Shown: positions 1-9,215, counted from the first letter of the stretch. The stretch is DNA of 13,174 nt from an uncultured Lachnospiraceae bacterium (GCA_902787595.1 CADAHD010000027.1:1-13174); one strand, 5' to 3'. A program made the numbers and translations. The notes: generated by a model not told the origin, from the sequence alone.

Positions 1-11
1 TAGGGGGCGAG

Positions 12-743
12 TTGCAGGATAACACCGGCGCTAACGTCAATGAAGACGTGGCGGCATTAAAGTCTCTTCTGAAAAAAAGAAAAAAGAAAAGCAAAGAGAT
101 TGCAAAGAGAGCAGGCCAGCCTGTAGACACTATTACCATAACCAAGGAAGGCGTGGAAACAAAACTCTCTGAAGCAGAGACGAAGACCACCATGATGTCG
201 GCAGGGTTTCTGCCTATGGAGGTGCAGTATAATCCGGCGTCGATCAGCATGCAGACCGTAGGCGGCCAGCTGGAAAAATATACGGCAATGGGTAATGATA
301 CCAATAACTCGCTGGTTGCTACGGATAAACAGACATCGACTTATCTTTCGGTACAGCTGATCTTTGAGGATATAAATGTTATAGATGCCTTCGTAAATGC
401 GCCATACGAAAACGGAAACATGTCAGGCGTATCGGATACCGCTGATAAGATCATTACGAATTATAAAACCATTCGCGGTACCGGATATTCCGTAAGACGT
501 CAGGTTGAGGGGATAATGTCCCTGCTTATGCTAAAACCTACAAGACAGATAATATTTGTATGGAATAATATGTTTTTCCATGGGGAGCTGCTGAGTGTGG
601 ATGCGAATTTTACCATGTTCAACAAGCTGGGGCATCCTATCAGGGCAGTGGTAAATATACAGATACAGCAGTCCAATAACAATGCGACATTTAAATCGGA
701 TCTGGAATATTGGGATGAGGTGCTGGATACTGTATTTAAGTAA
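12..743 (+). CDS. Contractile injection system tube-type protein (Afp7-like, first copy)
   Basis: 243 aa, probably a CIS_tube-family (Afp7-like) protein that forms an inner-tube initiator or adaptor ring between the spike hub and the tube. The family hallmarks are visible: a VQYNP motif at residues 71-75 and a conserved C-terminal block at about 180-218 (FVWNNMFFHGELLSVD followed by TMFNKLGHPIRA). Residues 21-33 are strongly basic. Afp7-type proteins usually carry a C-terminal LysM domain; here the chain stops about 25 residues after the tube fold. The TTG start at 12 has a G-rich stretch (AGGGGGC, 2-8) just upstream, but no in-frame stop lies between it and the window edge, so the true start could be further upstream. 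The TAG at 1-3 (another frame) may end the preceding gene. It lies 20 nt before a diverged paralog. Confidence 0.8.
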   Translation: MQDNTGANVNEDVAALKSLLKKRKKKSKEIAKRAGQPVDTITITKEGVETKLSEAETKTTMMSAGFLPMEVQYNPASISMQTVGGQLEKYTAMGNDTNNSLVATDKQTSTYLSVQLIFEDINVIDAFVNAPYENGNMSGVSDTADKIITNYKTIRGTGYSVRRQVEGIMSLLMLKPTRQIIFVWNNMFFHGELLSVDANFTMFNKLGHPIRAVVNIQIQQSNNNATFKSDLEYWDEVLDTVFK

Positions 744-763
744 GTATTTTTCGGAGGAATATA

Positions 764-1621
764 ATGCCGTTAACTGATGCAGTGCAAAATGGAGTAAGTA
801 CCTTAACCGGTGAAGTAGCCAAGGCCATAATCCGTTTTAAGGATAACCGTCCGCTGGATGTGGGACCGTCGGACAAGACGGAGGGAACGCAGCTGGCAGC
901 CACATCCGGACTGAGGCCGCCTACAAGTCTGGCGGCTTTTACTCCCAGTATAGGCGGAGCCATACTTAACAAGGCTATGGGTGCAATGGGGCTTTCACTG
1001 GGAAATAAGGGCTATGACAAATCGATCACGGTACAGTTTAACCCTTCATCCATACATCTTTCGGGACATGCAGGTGATGATGATGTGCAGATCACAAATT
1101 ATACGACCACCGGAAAGCCGGGTATAGGAAACGGCGCAATGAAGCTGCATGTTGATATGAGTGTAGAACTGATCTTTGATCAGACTTTTAATCTGGCAGC
1201 CTTCAAACAGGATCTTTTAAGTCTGAATCTGACAGACTATGGATCTCAGATGATCGGCAAAGCGGGCGAGCAGATAGCAAAAGGTCTTATGGGCGCAAAT
1301 ACCGCTACGGTTCAGCAGATAGTGGAAGCATTTATTGCAATAATGCGTAACGAAAGATGCCGCTTTGTCTGCTTTGAGTGGGGCGATCTGAAATACGACG
1401 GCTGTCTGCGTACCGTAAATAATGAATATACGATGTTTGATATGATGGGAAATCCCACAAGAGCAAAGGTGAAGCTGACGCTTTATCTTGTAGAGGTAGT
1501 GGGGAAGAAATTAATGGATTATACGGATAGTTACTGGTATGACGCTTATTACGAGGCGTTTATTGATGGGAATCCGCTGGCTATGGCTATGGCTAAGATG
1601 GCGGATCTGGGTGTTGACTGA
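764..1621 (+). CDS. Contractile injection system tube-type protein (Afp7-like, second copy)
   Basis: 285 aa, a second CIS_tube-family protein. It repeats the architecture of the gene before it: a VQFNPSSI motif at residues 90-97, the segment VDMSVELIFD at 130-139 matching the upstream copy's beta strand, and a C-terminal block at about 199-244 (FVCFEWGDLKYDG, TMFDMMGNPTRAKV). A Gly/Ala/Leu-rich stretch lies at about 45-82. There is no LysM domain; the tail after residue 245 is aromatic and Met/Ala-rich (DSYWYDAYYEAF). The family role is a tube ring or adaptor at the tube-baseplate junction. The ATG is preceded by GGAGGA at 753-758 with 5-nt spacing. Its stop overlaps the next start by one base (TGATG), so translation of the two is probably coupled. 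Having two divergent copies suggests two stacked rings of different subunits. Confidence 0.82.
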   Translation: MPLTDAVQNGVSTLTGEVAKAIIRFKDNRPLDVGPSDKTEGTQLAATSGLRPPTSLAAFTPSIGGAILNKAMGAMGLSLGNKGYDKSITVQFNPSSIHLSGHAGDDDVQITNYTTTGKPGIGNGAMKLHVDMSVELIFDQTFNLAAFKQDLLSLNLTDYGSQMIGKAGEQIAKGLMGANTATVQQIVEAFIAIMRNERCRFVCFEWGDLKYDGCLRTVNNEYTMFDMMGNPTRAKVKLTLYLVEVVGKKLMDYTDSYWYDAYYEAFIDGNPLAMAMAKMADLGVD

Positions 1622-2787
1622 TGGAGTATAAAGCTCTAAACGAAAAGTATAACGGATTCCTTCATCCTCTTGTTGAGATCGAGGTTAACGGAAAAAGCAT
1701 AACCGATCCCGGCGGAAAGGTAGCGGTAGGAATCTCTAATCTTAATATAGATCTGTCAGCCGGATTTGAAGCTTCGCAGGCCACCTTTAATATGTATAAT
1801 GTTTACAATTACGAAAAGGCGAAGTTTAATTTCGATGTAGTAAAGAAATTTGTTGTACTGGGGTCGTCTGTAAAGATATATGCCGGATATGAAAAGAAGG
1901 TAACCGAGATCTTCACCGGAGTGATCGTTAAGATGAACTTCGTGGTCGAAGAGGGCGATGTCGGTCATGTGGAGATCACCTGCATGGATGTAAAAGCCGT
2001 GATGATGGCTAACCGCTATAACAGGCGTCTGAAGGCAGATACTTATTGTGATGCGGTTAAAGAGATCTTTGACCAGAATATCTATCAGAGCATGAAAAAT
2101 GCCGGAGTCATTGAAGATATAAAGATAGACAATACTCCGGATAAACAGATCGGAAGCTCTTCTGCCGGTGGTGATAAGGACACGGATAAAACAATTGAGA
2201 TGGTAGGAGAGAGCGATTACGAGTTCCTTGTTAAGGTGGCGCGGAAATTCAATTTTGATTTCTTTGTGCTTGCCGGTGTTGTATATTTCAGAAAAGCAAA
2301 GAGCGATCAGACCAAGCAGATAACCATTACACCCAAGGCAAAGATAGTACGTCTTTCCGTAGAGTATGATATGACGGGACTGGTCGAATCCATAGAAGTA
2401 AGAGGGCTTGATGTGGGCAAGGCTAAAGTAGTGAGTGAAAAAAAGAAGAATTCCTATAAGCTCTCACAGGGAAATAAAGCCAAGGCTCTTATCAGCGGCA
2501 CTAAATTTGTATATGTTGATCCTACTGTATCGACTTCTTCGGACGCGAGCAGCAGGGCAAGCTATCTCTTTGAAGAGATGACTCACAGATACGGGACGCT
2601 TGAACTTGATCTGGTGGGGATACCAGAGATAACTCCGGGCCGTTATATTACTATAAGTGATGTGGGCACGGCTGTTTCCAACGATTTTTATGTACAGAGT
2701 GTAAAACACATTTTTAATTCTGCAGGACGCTTTACGACGCGTATTATAGGCAAGACCAATCAGATGAGCACGGGAGGTCTCTTCTAA
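1621..2787 (+). CDS. gpD-like baseplate hub protein (N-terminal half of a split VgrG/Afp8)
   Basis: 388 aa, related to phage late-control protein gpD and the gp27-like N-terminal part of VgrG/Afp8, the trimeric hub linking tube and spike. Visible support: the first beta domain (residues about 15-125) with YAGYEKKVTEIFTGVI at 87-102; the motif GESDYEFLVKVARKFNFDFFV at 196-216, diagnostic for the family; and the C-terminal block from residue 333 (GIPEITPGRYI, then FYVQSVKHIFNSAGRFTTRI). It ends where gpD proteins end and does not continue into the OB fold, which the next gene supplies. A low-complexity Ser/Gly/Asp linker occurs at about 178-190. The ATG overlaps the preceding stop by one base and has only a weak Shine-Dalgarno, so it probably relies on translational coupling. 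Confidence 0.88.
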   Translation: MEYKALNEKYNGFLHPLVEIEVNGKSITDPGGKVAVGISNLNIDLSAGFEASQATFNMYNVYNYEKAKFNFDVVKKFVVLGSSVKIYAGYEKKVTEIFTGVIVKMNFVVEEGDVGHVEITCMDVKAVMMANRYNRRLKADTYCDAVKEIFDQNIYQSMKNAGVIEDIKIDNTPDKQIGSSSAGGDKDTDKTIEMVGESDYEFLVKVARKFNFDFFVLAGVVYFRKAKSDQTKQITITPKAKIVRLSVEYDMTGLVESIEVRGLDVGKAKVVSEKKKNSYKLSQGNKAKALISGTKFVYVDPTVSTSSDASSRASYLFEEMTHRYGTLELDLVGIPEITPGRYITISDVGTAVSNDFYVQSVKHIFNSAGRFTTRIIGKTNQMSTGGLF

Positions 2788-3621
2788 ATGGCTATTTTTG
2801 ATATATTCGAAGAAGTCAGCGAAAAGGCTGTTACCAAGACGGATACGGGAGACACAAGGATATTCGGCGTGGTCGTCGGTGAAGTTGTCAAGAATTATTC
2901 GGATTCATATCCGGGCAGGGTATGCGTTAAGGTGCATACCAGGGATGAGGAAGCAAATGTGCTGCAATGGGCCAGAGTGGCAATGCTCAGCAGCGGAAAG
3001 GAATGGGGACATTATTTCCTGCCGGAGATAGGCGATCAGGTGCTGGTGGCTTTTGAAGAAGGCATAATAGACAGGCCGTATGTGATAGGCTGCGTACAGA
3101 AGTCTAACGACAAATTCCTTACCAAATCGGCCCATGAGAAAAACCAGCATAAGCGCATAGTGACGCGTCACGGTTCTTCCATAGAATTTGAGGATATGGC
3201 TGATGATAAGGGAGGAGACGGCGACGGCACAAAGGATAAGATATCTGTCTATACGCCCGACAAGGCCCATTCTATTACACTGGATAATGATAAAAAGCTT
3301 ATTGAGATAATGGACAAGGACAAAAATGCCCAGATCCAGATGAAGACAGAAAACGGTGATATACTGATAAAAGCCGCCAATAAGCTGACCATAAAAGCCG
3401 GCGACAATATTACCATTACGCTGAACGGATCGTCAGACAGCGGTAAGGTTACCATAAGCTGCGCGGATTTTGTGATAGATTCGTCGGGCAAGGTCGAGAT
3501 GTCAGCGACCCAGAAAATGGCTATGAAGGGGGCTTCTGTAACGGCAGAATCCCAGGGACTTTTAAAACTGAACGCAAATGGCGCCGTGCAGGTGCAGGGC
3601 ACGCCCATAAAGATAGGATAG
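2788..3621 (+). CDS. Spike protein with gpV/gp5 OB fold and beta-helix (C-terminal half of a split VgrG)
   Basis: 277 aa, the membrane-puncturing spike of the injection system. Residues about 24-105 are a gp5/VgrG OB fold: IFGVVVGEVV at 25-34, YPGRVCVKV at 41-49, WARVAML at 61-67, FLPEIGDQVLVAFEEG at 77-92 and RPYVIGCV at 96-103. Residues about 155-277 consist of short alternating strands typical of the trimeric gp5/VgrG beta-helix, ending in GAVQVQGTPIKIG, the usual spike end; no PAAR or effector extension follows. An acidic Gly/Asp loop lies at 138-150. The ATG directly abuts the gpD stop (TAAATG), with GGGAGGT at 2772-2778 as ribosome site inside the upstream gene, so both halves are probably made in equal amounts. 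Confidence 0.88.
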   Translation: MAIFDIFEEVSEKAVTKTDTGDTRIFGVVVGEVVKNYSDSYPGRVCVKVHTRDEEANVLQWARVAMLSSGKEWGHYFLPEIGDQVLVAFEEGIIDRPYVIGCVQKSNDKFLTKSAHEKNQHKRIVTRHGSSIEFEDMADDKGGDGDGTKDKISVYTPDKAHSITLDNDKKLIEIMDKDKNAQIQMKTENGDILIKAANKLTIKAGDNITITLNGSSDSGKVTISCADFVIDSSGKVEMSATQKMAMKGASVTAESQGLLKLNANGAVQVQGTPIKIG

Positions 3622-3633
3622 GAGCATTAAAAA

Positions 3634-4098
3634 ATGCCGGAATCAAAAGATTATTTAGGTAAGGGGATGAAGTTCCCACCGCAGGTCAATCCGGCCACGG
3701 GAAGGTTTGTTACCGTAAGTGAAGAAGAGAGCGTCAGACAGTCAATTTATCTGATACTCATGACCCAGCACACGGAAAGACCGCTTCGGCCGGACTTCGG
3801 ATCCAATATTATGAGTTATACTTTTATGGATCAGAATGCAGGAAGGATAGGCATGATGGTACGGACCATAAAAGAGCAGATCATCACGCAGGAACCCCGT
3901 GTTACGGATGTGCATGTCGGGGTTGAGAGCGGGGCCCAGAGAGGCGTGCTGCTTTTTAATATCGATTATACCGTGGTAAACAGTAATACAAGAGACAATT
4001 TCGTATTTCCTTTTTATCTGAACATTACTGCAGAAGAGAATTCTGAAGGAGAACCCGAGAGTTATGAGCCGGAGATCATTGAAGAAACTGGAGATTGA
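3634..4098 (+). CDS. gp25-like baseplate wedge protein (Afp9-like)
   Basis: 154 aa, a gp25/gpW (GPW_gp25) family protein, the small wedge subunit that contacts the sheath and helps trigger contraction in contractile tails. The core is at about 34-130: SIYLILMTQHTERPLRPDFG at 37-56 contains the family signature (an ERxxRPDFG-type motif at 48-56), followed by MMVRTIKEQIITQEPRVTDV. The N-terminal 30 residues include FPPQVNPATGRF; the C-terminal tail (about 134-154) is very acidic. AGGAG at 3620-3624 is placed 9 nt before the ATG. The last 35 nt overlap the start of the next gene in another reading frame, a common sign of coupling for subunits of the same wedge. Confidence 0.9.
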   Translation: MPESKDYLGKGMKFPPQVNPATGRFVTVSEEESVRQSIYLILMTQHTERPLRPDFGSNIMSYTFMDQNAGRIGMMVRTIKEQIITQEPRVTDVHVGVESGAQRGVLLFNIDYTVVNSNTRDNFVFPFYLNITAEENSEGEPESYEPEIIEETGD

Positions 4099-7039
4099 TA
4101 CAAGAAAAGCCGCAGATATCGAGGCTAAGATAGCTGATCTGTCCTTCCAGTACGAGACCGGATGGCATATGGATAATGAGCAGGCCGATGTGGGTACTGC
4201 CATAGCCAAACTGTATGCCAGGAGCGCAGAGGAGAATATTGACAGGATCAATGAGGTTTTAGACCGCTATCATACCGAGTTTGTCAATATGCTTGACATT
4301 TCTCTTCTGCCGGCCAGACCTGCCAGTTCCATAGTCGTAATGGACATGCTTTCCGATACCGTGTCAGGCGCAGCCGTTCCCAAGGGAACCAAGCTTATGA
4401 CGGAAGGTGATGAGGCTAATGTGTTCGAAACGGATCACAGCCTGTATGTGACCGGCAGCCGTGTCAGCTGCGTATTTATGACTGACGGAGAATGCGGGAG
4501 CATTACGCCCATATATGGAAGTTTTACAAAGCCGGGACTGCCGGGCGTTGAAGAGACGCTTATCGAGAAAGAGGATTATGAGCCCTTTACGCTCTTTGCC
4601 GATCAGGAAGGCATAGAACAGTATGCGGTAAGCTTTTATCATCCTTATGTTTTTGATACCGTTGACGAGGATATACAGGTAAGGATCGAGGAAAATGAAT
4701 CCCTTATAAAGGATATCGAAGAAGGACGCATGTCCTTCTTCAGACCGGATGATGACGGCATCAGGCCTATAAACAATGTCAGACGCGAAGGCGCCGATAC
4801 ATTTATTATCCGTAAGGACGGAGATGAGCACTTTGATACGCTTATCCTAAAATCGCTTCATGCGCCTTCAGCGGATTACAAGGTAAAGCGGATAAGCTTT
4901 TCTTCCAGAGGAGCAGCGGTCAGCGCCGAGGCTGTAAATTCGGGCGCCAATGATTTTAATGTTGAGCGCTTCCTGCCTTTCACAGATACGCTTTCCCTTT
5001 ATTCGGAATGCTATATAGGGCACGACCGTTATTTTTCCAAGGCCGGCGCGCGCATCACCGTTGAATTTGATCTTTTGATGGATCAGCACAGGATCAGTTT
5101 AAATCCTCTCGAAGAGCAGGTTGAGTTAAAGATAATCAAGAGACGTACCAGCCAGGTCAGGAAGGAAGTATTTGCTGAGTGTTTCGCCCAGGAGATAGCA
5201 ATAGAGTATTATAACGGCACGGGCTTCAAACGTCTTCCGCTTGATATAGATGAGAGAGGCATGTTTGCGGAAGAAAAATCGAGGCATATCACTTTGAGCT
5301 TTATATGCCCCGATGACTGGGAGGAGTCTTCTTCGGGATCTTATGTGGGACGCGCCTTCAGATTCAGTCTTCTTAAATGTGATAACTGTTATGTAAGGCC
5401 TGCCGTGCATTATTATCCCATCATAAAGAATCTTACCGTGGCTTACAGCTATGAAGACCGTTATGTTGATGCCAGGGAAGCAAAGATCTGGTACGGGACC
5501 TATGTACGTGATATAAGTTCCACGCTTAAGGATGAAAAGGGTTATGTCTGCATGGAGAAGAGCAGCTATGACGCTGATGCTCTTTATATAGGACTGACAA
5601 AGCGCATAGATAACGGACCGGCTTCCATAATGTTCAGACTTGAGGATGCAAGGCGTTTCAGCGGGCTTAAGACGCGCTTTGAGTATTACGGTTATGACGG
5701 CTGGCGGCAGATGAAGGTGCTGGACCATACAAGGGACTTTTCAAGGTCGGGCGTTGTTATGTTCATGCCGCCGGCTGATATGAAGGAGACCGAGCTGGAA
5801 GGCAACAGGAGTTATTTTATCAGGGTCCTGCGCACCAGGAAAGAAAAAGACGGAGAGGACAGAACGGCTCTTCCGAAGATAAGCGAGATCGCGTTGAACG
5901 CTGTCTTTGTATCCAATATAGAGACGCGCGAGGAGGTGCCCGTATATATCGACGAGGCGCTTCCGGATATGCGTTTTGCTCTGGGAGCGGATAATGTGCT
6001 GGATGCCAGTGTATGGGTAAACGAGATGGGCAGATTTTCCAGGGAAGTGATGCTTCGAATGGCAGCGGATGATCCGGAGAATGTCCAGCTTGAGACTGAC
6101 AGCCAGGGACAGGTGGTAAGCTTCTTTGTCAAGTGGAAAGAGACTGACCGTTTCGAAACTTCTGACGATCCCAGGGTATATCAGCTGGACCGCCTTAACA
6201 ATGTGCTGATCTTTGGCGACGGCATACATACCAATATCCCCAGGGTGTTGGATGATGTGGCTGTGAAATTTACGCTGAGGTGCTGCAACGGACGCAATGG
6301 CAATGTGGGCAGCAATATGATAAATGCTCCCGTAGGCAATCTTGATTTTATAGGCAATATAACAAATCCGGTAAAGGCTTATGGCGGCAGCAATATAGAG
6401 ACTATTGAGAATGCTCTTGAACGCGGCGCAGGCATTTTATCTTCCAGAAACAGGCTTGTTTCCATGGATGATTTTAAACGGGCTATACTTTCTTATTCCG
6501 ATGCCATTGACCAGGTGTCGGGTATAGCAGGAATAACGCCCGAAGGCGAAAACGATCCTTCGCAGATATGCTTTATACTGCTGATGAGAGATTTTGAGGA
6601 AGGCTCGTTTGCATTCCATCGTATAGTGGGCGGACTTAAAGAGGAATTGTTATCCCACTGTGAGCTTACACTCAAGCCTGATAAGCTGCAGCTTATGGAG
6701 CCTATATATGTTGACATCTCTGTTAATGTTTGGGTGGATGTAGTCAGTCTTGATGACAGCTTTGAGATACAGGGGCTGTTACATGATAGCCTTGAGGAGT
6801 ATTTAAATCCCATCGGCTACGGCAAGGGCGGCGGATGGAAGATCGGAAGCATGCCCAGAAAGCCGCAGATACTTATGCGTCTTGATGTCTTAAAGAGCAG
6901 AGCCGTTGTCAAGAAATCTGTTATGATAGCACATTATACCGATTCTACGGGAGATCACGAGGCGGATCTTTCAGAGCTTAAGGTAACACCCTTTATGGTG
7001 CCCCGGAGCGGGGAACATAAAGTGCATATAATTTATTGA
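4064..7039 (+). CDS. Large baseplate J-type wedge protein (Afp11/Afp12-like)
   Basis: 991 aa, a large baseplate wedge subunit of the gp6/baseplate J class seen in extracellular CIS as Afp11/Afp12. The N-terminus (residues about 25-90) has a degenerate form of the usual family opening: DVGTAIAKLYA followed by a helix and LPARPASSIVVMDM. The C-terminus carries the J-type segment from about residue 790: SSRNRLVSMDDFKRAI, then the beta strand LMEPIYVDISVNVWVDV. The middle is a long beta-rich stretch with no motif I can name. I chose the ATG at 4064, which lies inside the gp25-like gene with AAGGAG at 4046-4051 (12 nt, rather long); TTG at 4079 is an alternative. Next to a second J-type protein, the two probably form the heteromeric wedge around the hub. 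Which one is Afp11 and which Afp12 is uncertain. Confidence 0.82.
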   Translation: MSRRSLKKLEIDTRKAADIEAKIADLSFQYETGWHMDNEQADVGTAIAKLYARSAEENIDRINEVLDRYHTEFVNMLDISLLPARPASSIVVMDMLSDTVSGAAVPKGTKLMTEGDEANVFETDHSLYVTGSRVSCVFMTDGECGSITPIYGSFTKPGLPGVEETLIEKEDYEPFTLFADQEGIEQYAVSFYHPYVFDTVDEDIQVRIEENESLIKDIEEGRMSFFRPDDDGIRPINNVRREGADTFIIRKDGDEHFDTLILKSLHAPSADYKVKRISFSSRGAAVSAEAVNSGANDFNVERFLPFTDTLSLYSECYIGHDRYFSKAGARITVEFDLLMDQHRISLNPLEEQVELKIIKRRTSQVRKEVFAECFAQEIAIEYYNGTGFKRLPLDIDERGMFAEEKSRHITLSFICPDDWEESSSGSYVGRAFRFSLLKCDNCYVRPAVHYYPIIKNLTVAYSYEDRYVDAREAKIWYGTYVRDISSTLKDEKGYVCMEKSSYDADALYIGLTKRIDNGPASIMFRLEDARRFSGLKTRFEYYGYDGWRQMKVLDHTRDFSRSGVVMFMPPADMKETELEGNRSYFIRVLRTRKEKDGEDRTALPKISEIALNAVFVSNIETREEVPVYIDEALPDMRFALGADNVLDASVWVNEMGRFSREVMLRMAADDPENVQLETDSQGQVVSFFVKWKETDRFETSDDPRVYQLDRLNNVLIFGDGIHTNIPRVLDDVAVKFTLRCCNGRNGNVGSNMINAPVGNLDFIGNITNPVKAYGGSNIETIENALERGAGILSSRNRLVSMDDFKRAILSYSDAIDQVSGIAGITPEGENDPSQICFILLMRDFEEGSFAFHRIVGGLKEELLSHCELTLKPDKLQLMEPIYVDISVNVWVDVVSLDDSFEIQGLLHDSLEEYLNPIGYGKGGGWKIGSMPRKPQILMRLDVLKSRAVVKKSVMIAHYTDSTGDHEADLSELKVTPFMVPRSGEHKVHIIY

Positions 7040-7062
7040 AAGCTTATCAGTAGGAGAAATAT

Positions 7063-9183
7063 ATGCTTACTTATATCGAAAATGACAGGAAAAGCTTTGA
7101 ACAGAGAATGGCGGAGGCAATCTCCGATATTCCCTTATATACTTCGGAGTGGACTGATTTTAATCCTTCCGATCCGGGTATCACCATACTTGAGACGCTG
7201 CTTGGTTTTGCATCTCTGCAGCAGGACAATATGGATGATATTCCTTTTAAGGTTAAGCAGAATCTCCTTAAACTTGTTGGATTTAATATACAGAAAGGGC
7301 GCTGCGCAAGGCTTTTGCTGTCAGCCGGAAATGTTAAGGAACCTGTTACCATTCCCGCCAATCACCGTTTTCGCATAGGGGATCTGGTTTTTGAGACCAA
7401 CAGGGAGATACGCCTGGATAAAAGACATCTTATCGGGATCTATGGCATGAAGCAGAATGATGAAGGGCAGCAGTATAATGATTTTTCTTATCTGCTTGAC
7501 CGCGAAGTGCATTTGCCCGCGCTTATCTACGGTGAAAGACCGCAGGTGGGGGACTGCCTTTATTTTGTGGCAAACCGCCTGCCGGATCCCGGGGAGGAAT
7601 TTACTTTTTATGCCAGTCTGAAGGAAAGGAACAACCGCAATCCGCTTGACGGCCGGACCAGAGATCTTTTCGCGGGTATAGTATGGGAATGCTTTACTTC
7701 AAAAGGCTGGCAGGAGATGAAAGTCAGGGACAATACAAATGCCTTTTTAAACAGTGGTGAGATAAGAATGTGGATGCCGGATTCACAAGCCGAGATATGC
7801 CTGGATGCGCCTCAGGGCGGTTACTGCATAAGGGCCAGACTTATCCGCAGCGAGTATGATGTGCTTCCCAGACTCACGGGAGTTGAGGCTTTTCTTTTTG
7901 AAACCTGGCAGAAGATGACCATCTGCGAATGCCACAGCATAAATAAGACAGGTGATATCGATCTTATCAGTGAGATGGCAGAGGAATCATATATAGATGT
8001 TTATTGCCGTGAGGGAAAGGGTGAGCCTTACCGCAAATATGAATACAGACCGTCATCTGAAGACGCCGGCCGTTATTATAATATCACCCACGAAGCTTTT
8101 GGAAGATACCGTATAAGCTTCGATAAGAAAAAGAACGGCTACGGTCCGGATAAGATCAGGGATTGCGTAAAGGTAGTCGTATATACCGAAGATGTAATGC
8201 GCCGTTATGCTCTGGGGAAGGTCATGGGATTTGACGATCAGATGATAAAACTGCCTTATGAGCATGTGGTTGCGTCTTCTTTCTGCATTGTGGCCAGGAG
8301 ACAGGACGAAAATGGCGAAGAAATATATGATTTTGTAAGACCGGAAAAAAATGCCGACGGAGCCCTGTATTATCATCTGCTGGAAAACGAGGGCAAGATC
8401 ATTATTGAGGAAGCGGGGCGTTTTATAGGAGCGGATCTTTTCCTTGCATCTGTAACGCTCACCCAGGGACCTGACGGAAATATCAGGGAAGGCAACTTCC
8501 TCAAAGCGGATAGAGGCATACCCGAATACATTACCTTTTATAATCCGGGCGCAGGCACGGGAGGAGCGTTCAGGGAGCAGCTTGAGCATGTACGCAGGCG
8601 TTTCCTTAAGGATATGGAAAATCCTTATACTGCAGTCACCGTAAGCGATTATGAGAGACTGGTGCGCACCACGCCGGGACTTTGCGTAAAGAAGGCCAGA
8701 GCATGGATGGATGAGGCGCGTAATCTGGTGAGGATTGCTGTTATGCAGGGCACCGATGAAGAACATCCCATGCTTTCCAAGATGTATGAAAAGATAATCA
8801 AAAGCAGACTGGAAGAAAGAAGGCTGCTTACAACCAGGGTTGAGCTGGTACAGCCGCAGTATGTGCCTGTCAATGTATCGGCTACGGTATATGTCAAGCT
8901 GCATTATGATAATGCTGCCGCGACCATTGAAGAAGTAATAAGGCAGAAAGTGGATTATACCATGTCAGACAGGAATTTCGGCCAGATACTCAAATTTGAT
9001 GAGATCTTTCATGCGATAGAGATCCTTGAATGCGTTGAATATGTATATGAGCTATCCCTAAAGCCGGGCAGCGGCGCCGGAGCAAAGCTTAAGGATGCCG
9101 ATGTCCTGCCGGGAAATAACTGCCTTTTGTATCCCGGAGAAATAAGGATAGAGACCCTGCGTTTTGATGATGACGGCAGGTAG
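7063..9183 (+). CDS. Baseplate J-type wedge protein, second copy (Afp11/Afp12-like)
   Basis: 706 aa, a baseplate J-family protein with the classical opening of CIS/phage 'putative baseplate assembly' proteins: WTDFNPSDPGITILETLLGF at about residues 30-49, then a KLVGF-type helix end. The C-terminal J domain starts at about 515, with YTAVTVSDYERLVRTTPGL and later VELVQPQYVPVNVSATVYV, matching the strand pattern of the 991-aa neighbour. The central 100-500 region is beta-rich and less recognisable. AGGAG at 7052-7056 precedes the ATG by 6 nt; the gap to the upstream gene is only 23 nt. Established knowledge: J-type (gp6-like) proteins dimerise to form the inner baseplate ring. Inference: this copy pairs with the 991-aa protein. 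Confidence 0.87.
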   Translation: MLTYIENDRKSFEQRMAEAISDIPLYTSEWTDFNPSDPGITILETLLGFASLQQDNMDDIPFKVKQNLLKLVGFNIQKGRCARLLLSAGNVKEPVTIPANHRFRIGDLVFETNREIRLDKRHLIGIYGMKQNDEGQQYNDFSYLLDREVHLPALIYGERPQVGDCLYFVANRLPDPGEEFTFYASLKERNNRNPLDGRTRDLFAGIVWECFTSKGWQEMKVRDNTNAFLNSGEIRMWMPDSQAEICLDAPQGGYCIRARLIRSEYDVLPRLTGVEAFLFETWQKMTICECHSINKTGDIDLISEMAEESYIDVYCREGKGEPYRKYEYRPSSEDAGRYYNITHEAFGRYRISFDKKKNGYGPDKIRDCVKVVVYTEDVMRRYALGKVMGFDDQMIKLPYEHVVASSFCIVARRQDENGEEIYDFVRPEKNADGALYYHLLENEGKIIIEEAGRFIGADLFLASVTLTQGPDGNIREGNFLKADRGIPEYITFYNPGAGTGGAFREQLEHVRRRFLKDMENPYTAVTVSDYERLVRTTPGLCVKKARAWMDEARNLVRIAVMQGTDEEHPMLSKMYEKIIKSRLEERRLLTTRVELVQPQYVPVNVSATVYVKLHYDNAAATIEEVIRQKVDYTMSDRNFGQILKFDEIFHAIEILECVEYVYELSLKPGSGAGAKLKDADVLPGNNCLLYPGEIRIETLRFDDDGR

Positions 9184-9215
9184 GTCTTAAGAGTTATGGA
9201 TAATGGAGGAACTGT

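Noticed and set aside
8053..8904. 283-aa minus-strand reading frame inside the second wedge gene
   Set aside because: It has no ribosome site, no family motif and lies entirely opposite a well-supported baseplate J-type gene; an overprinted gene is not supported.
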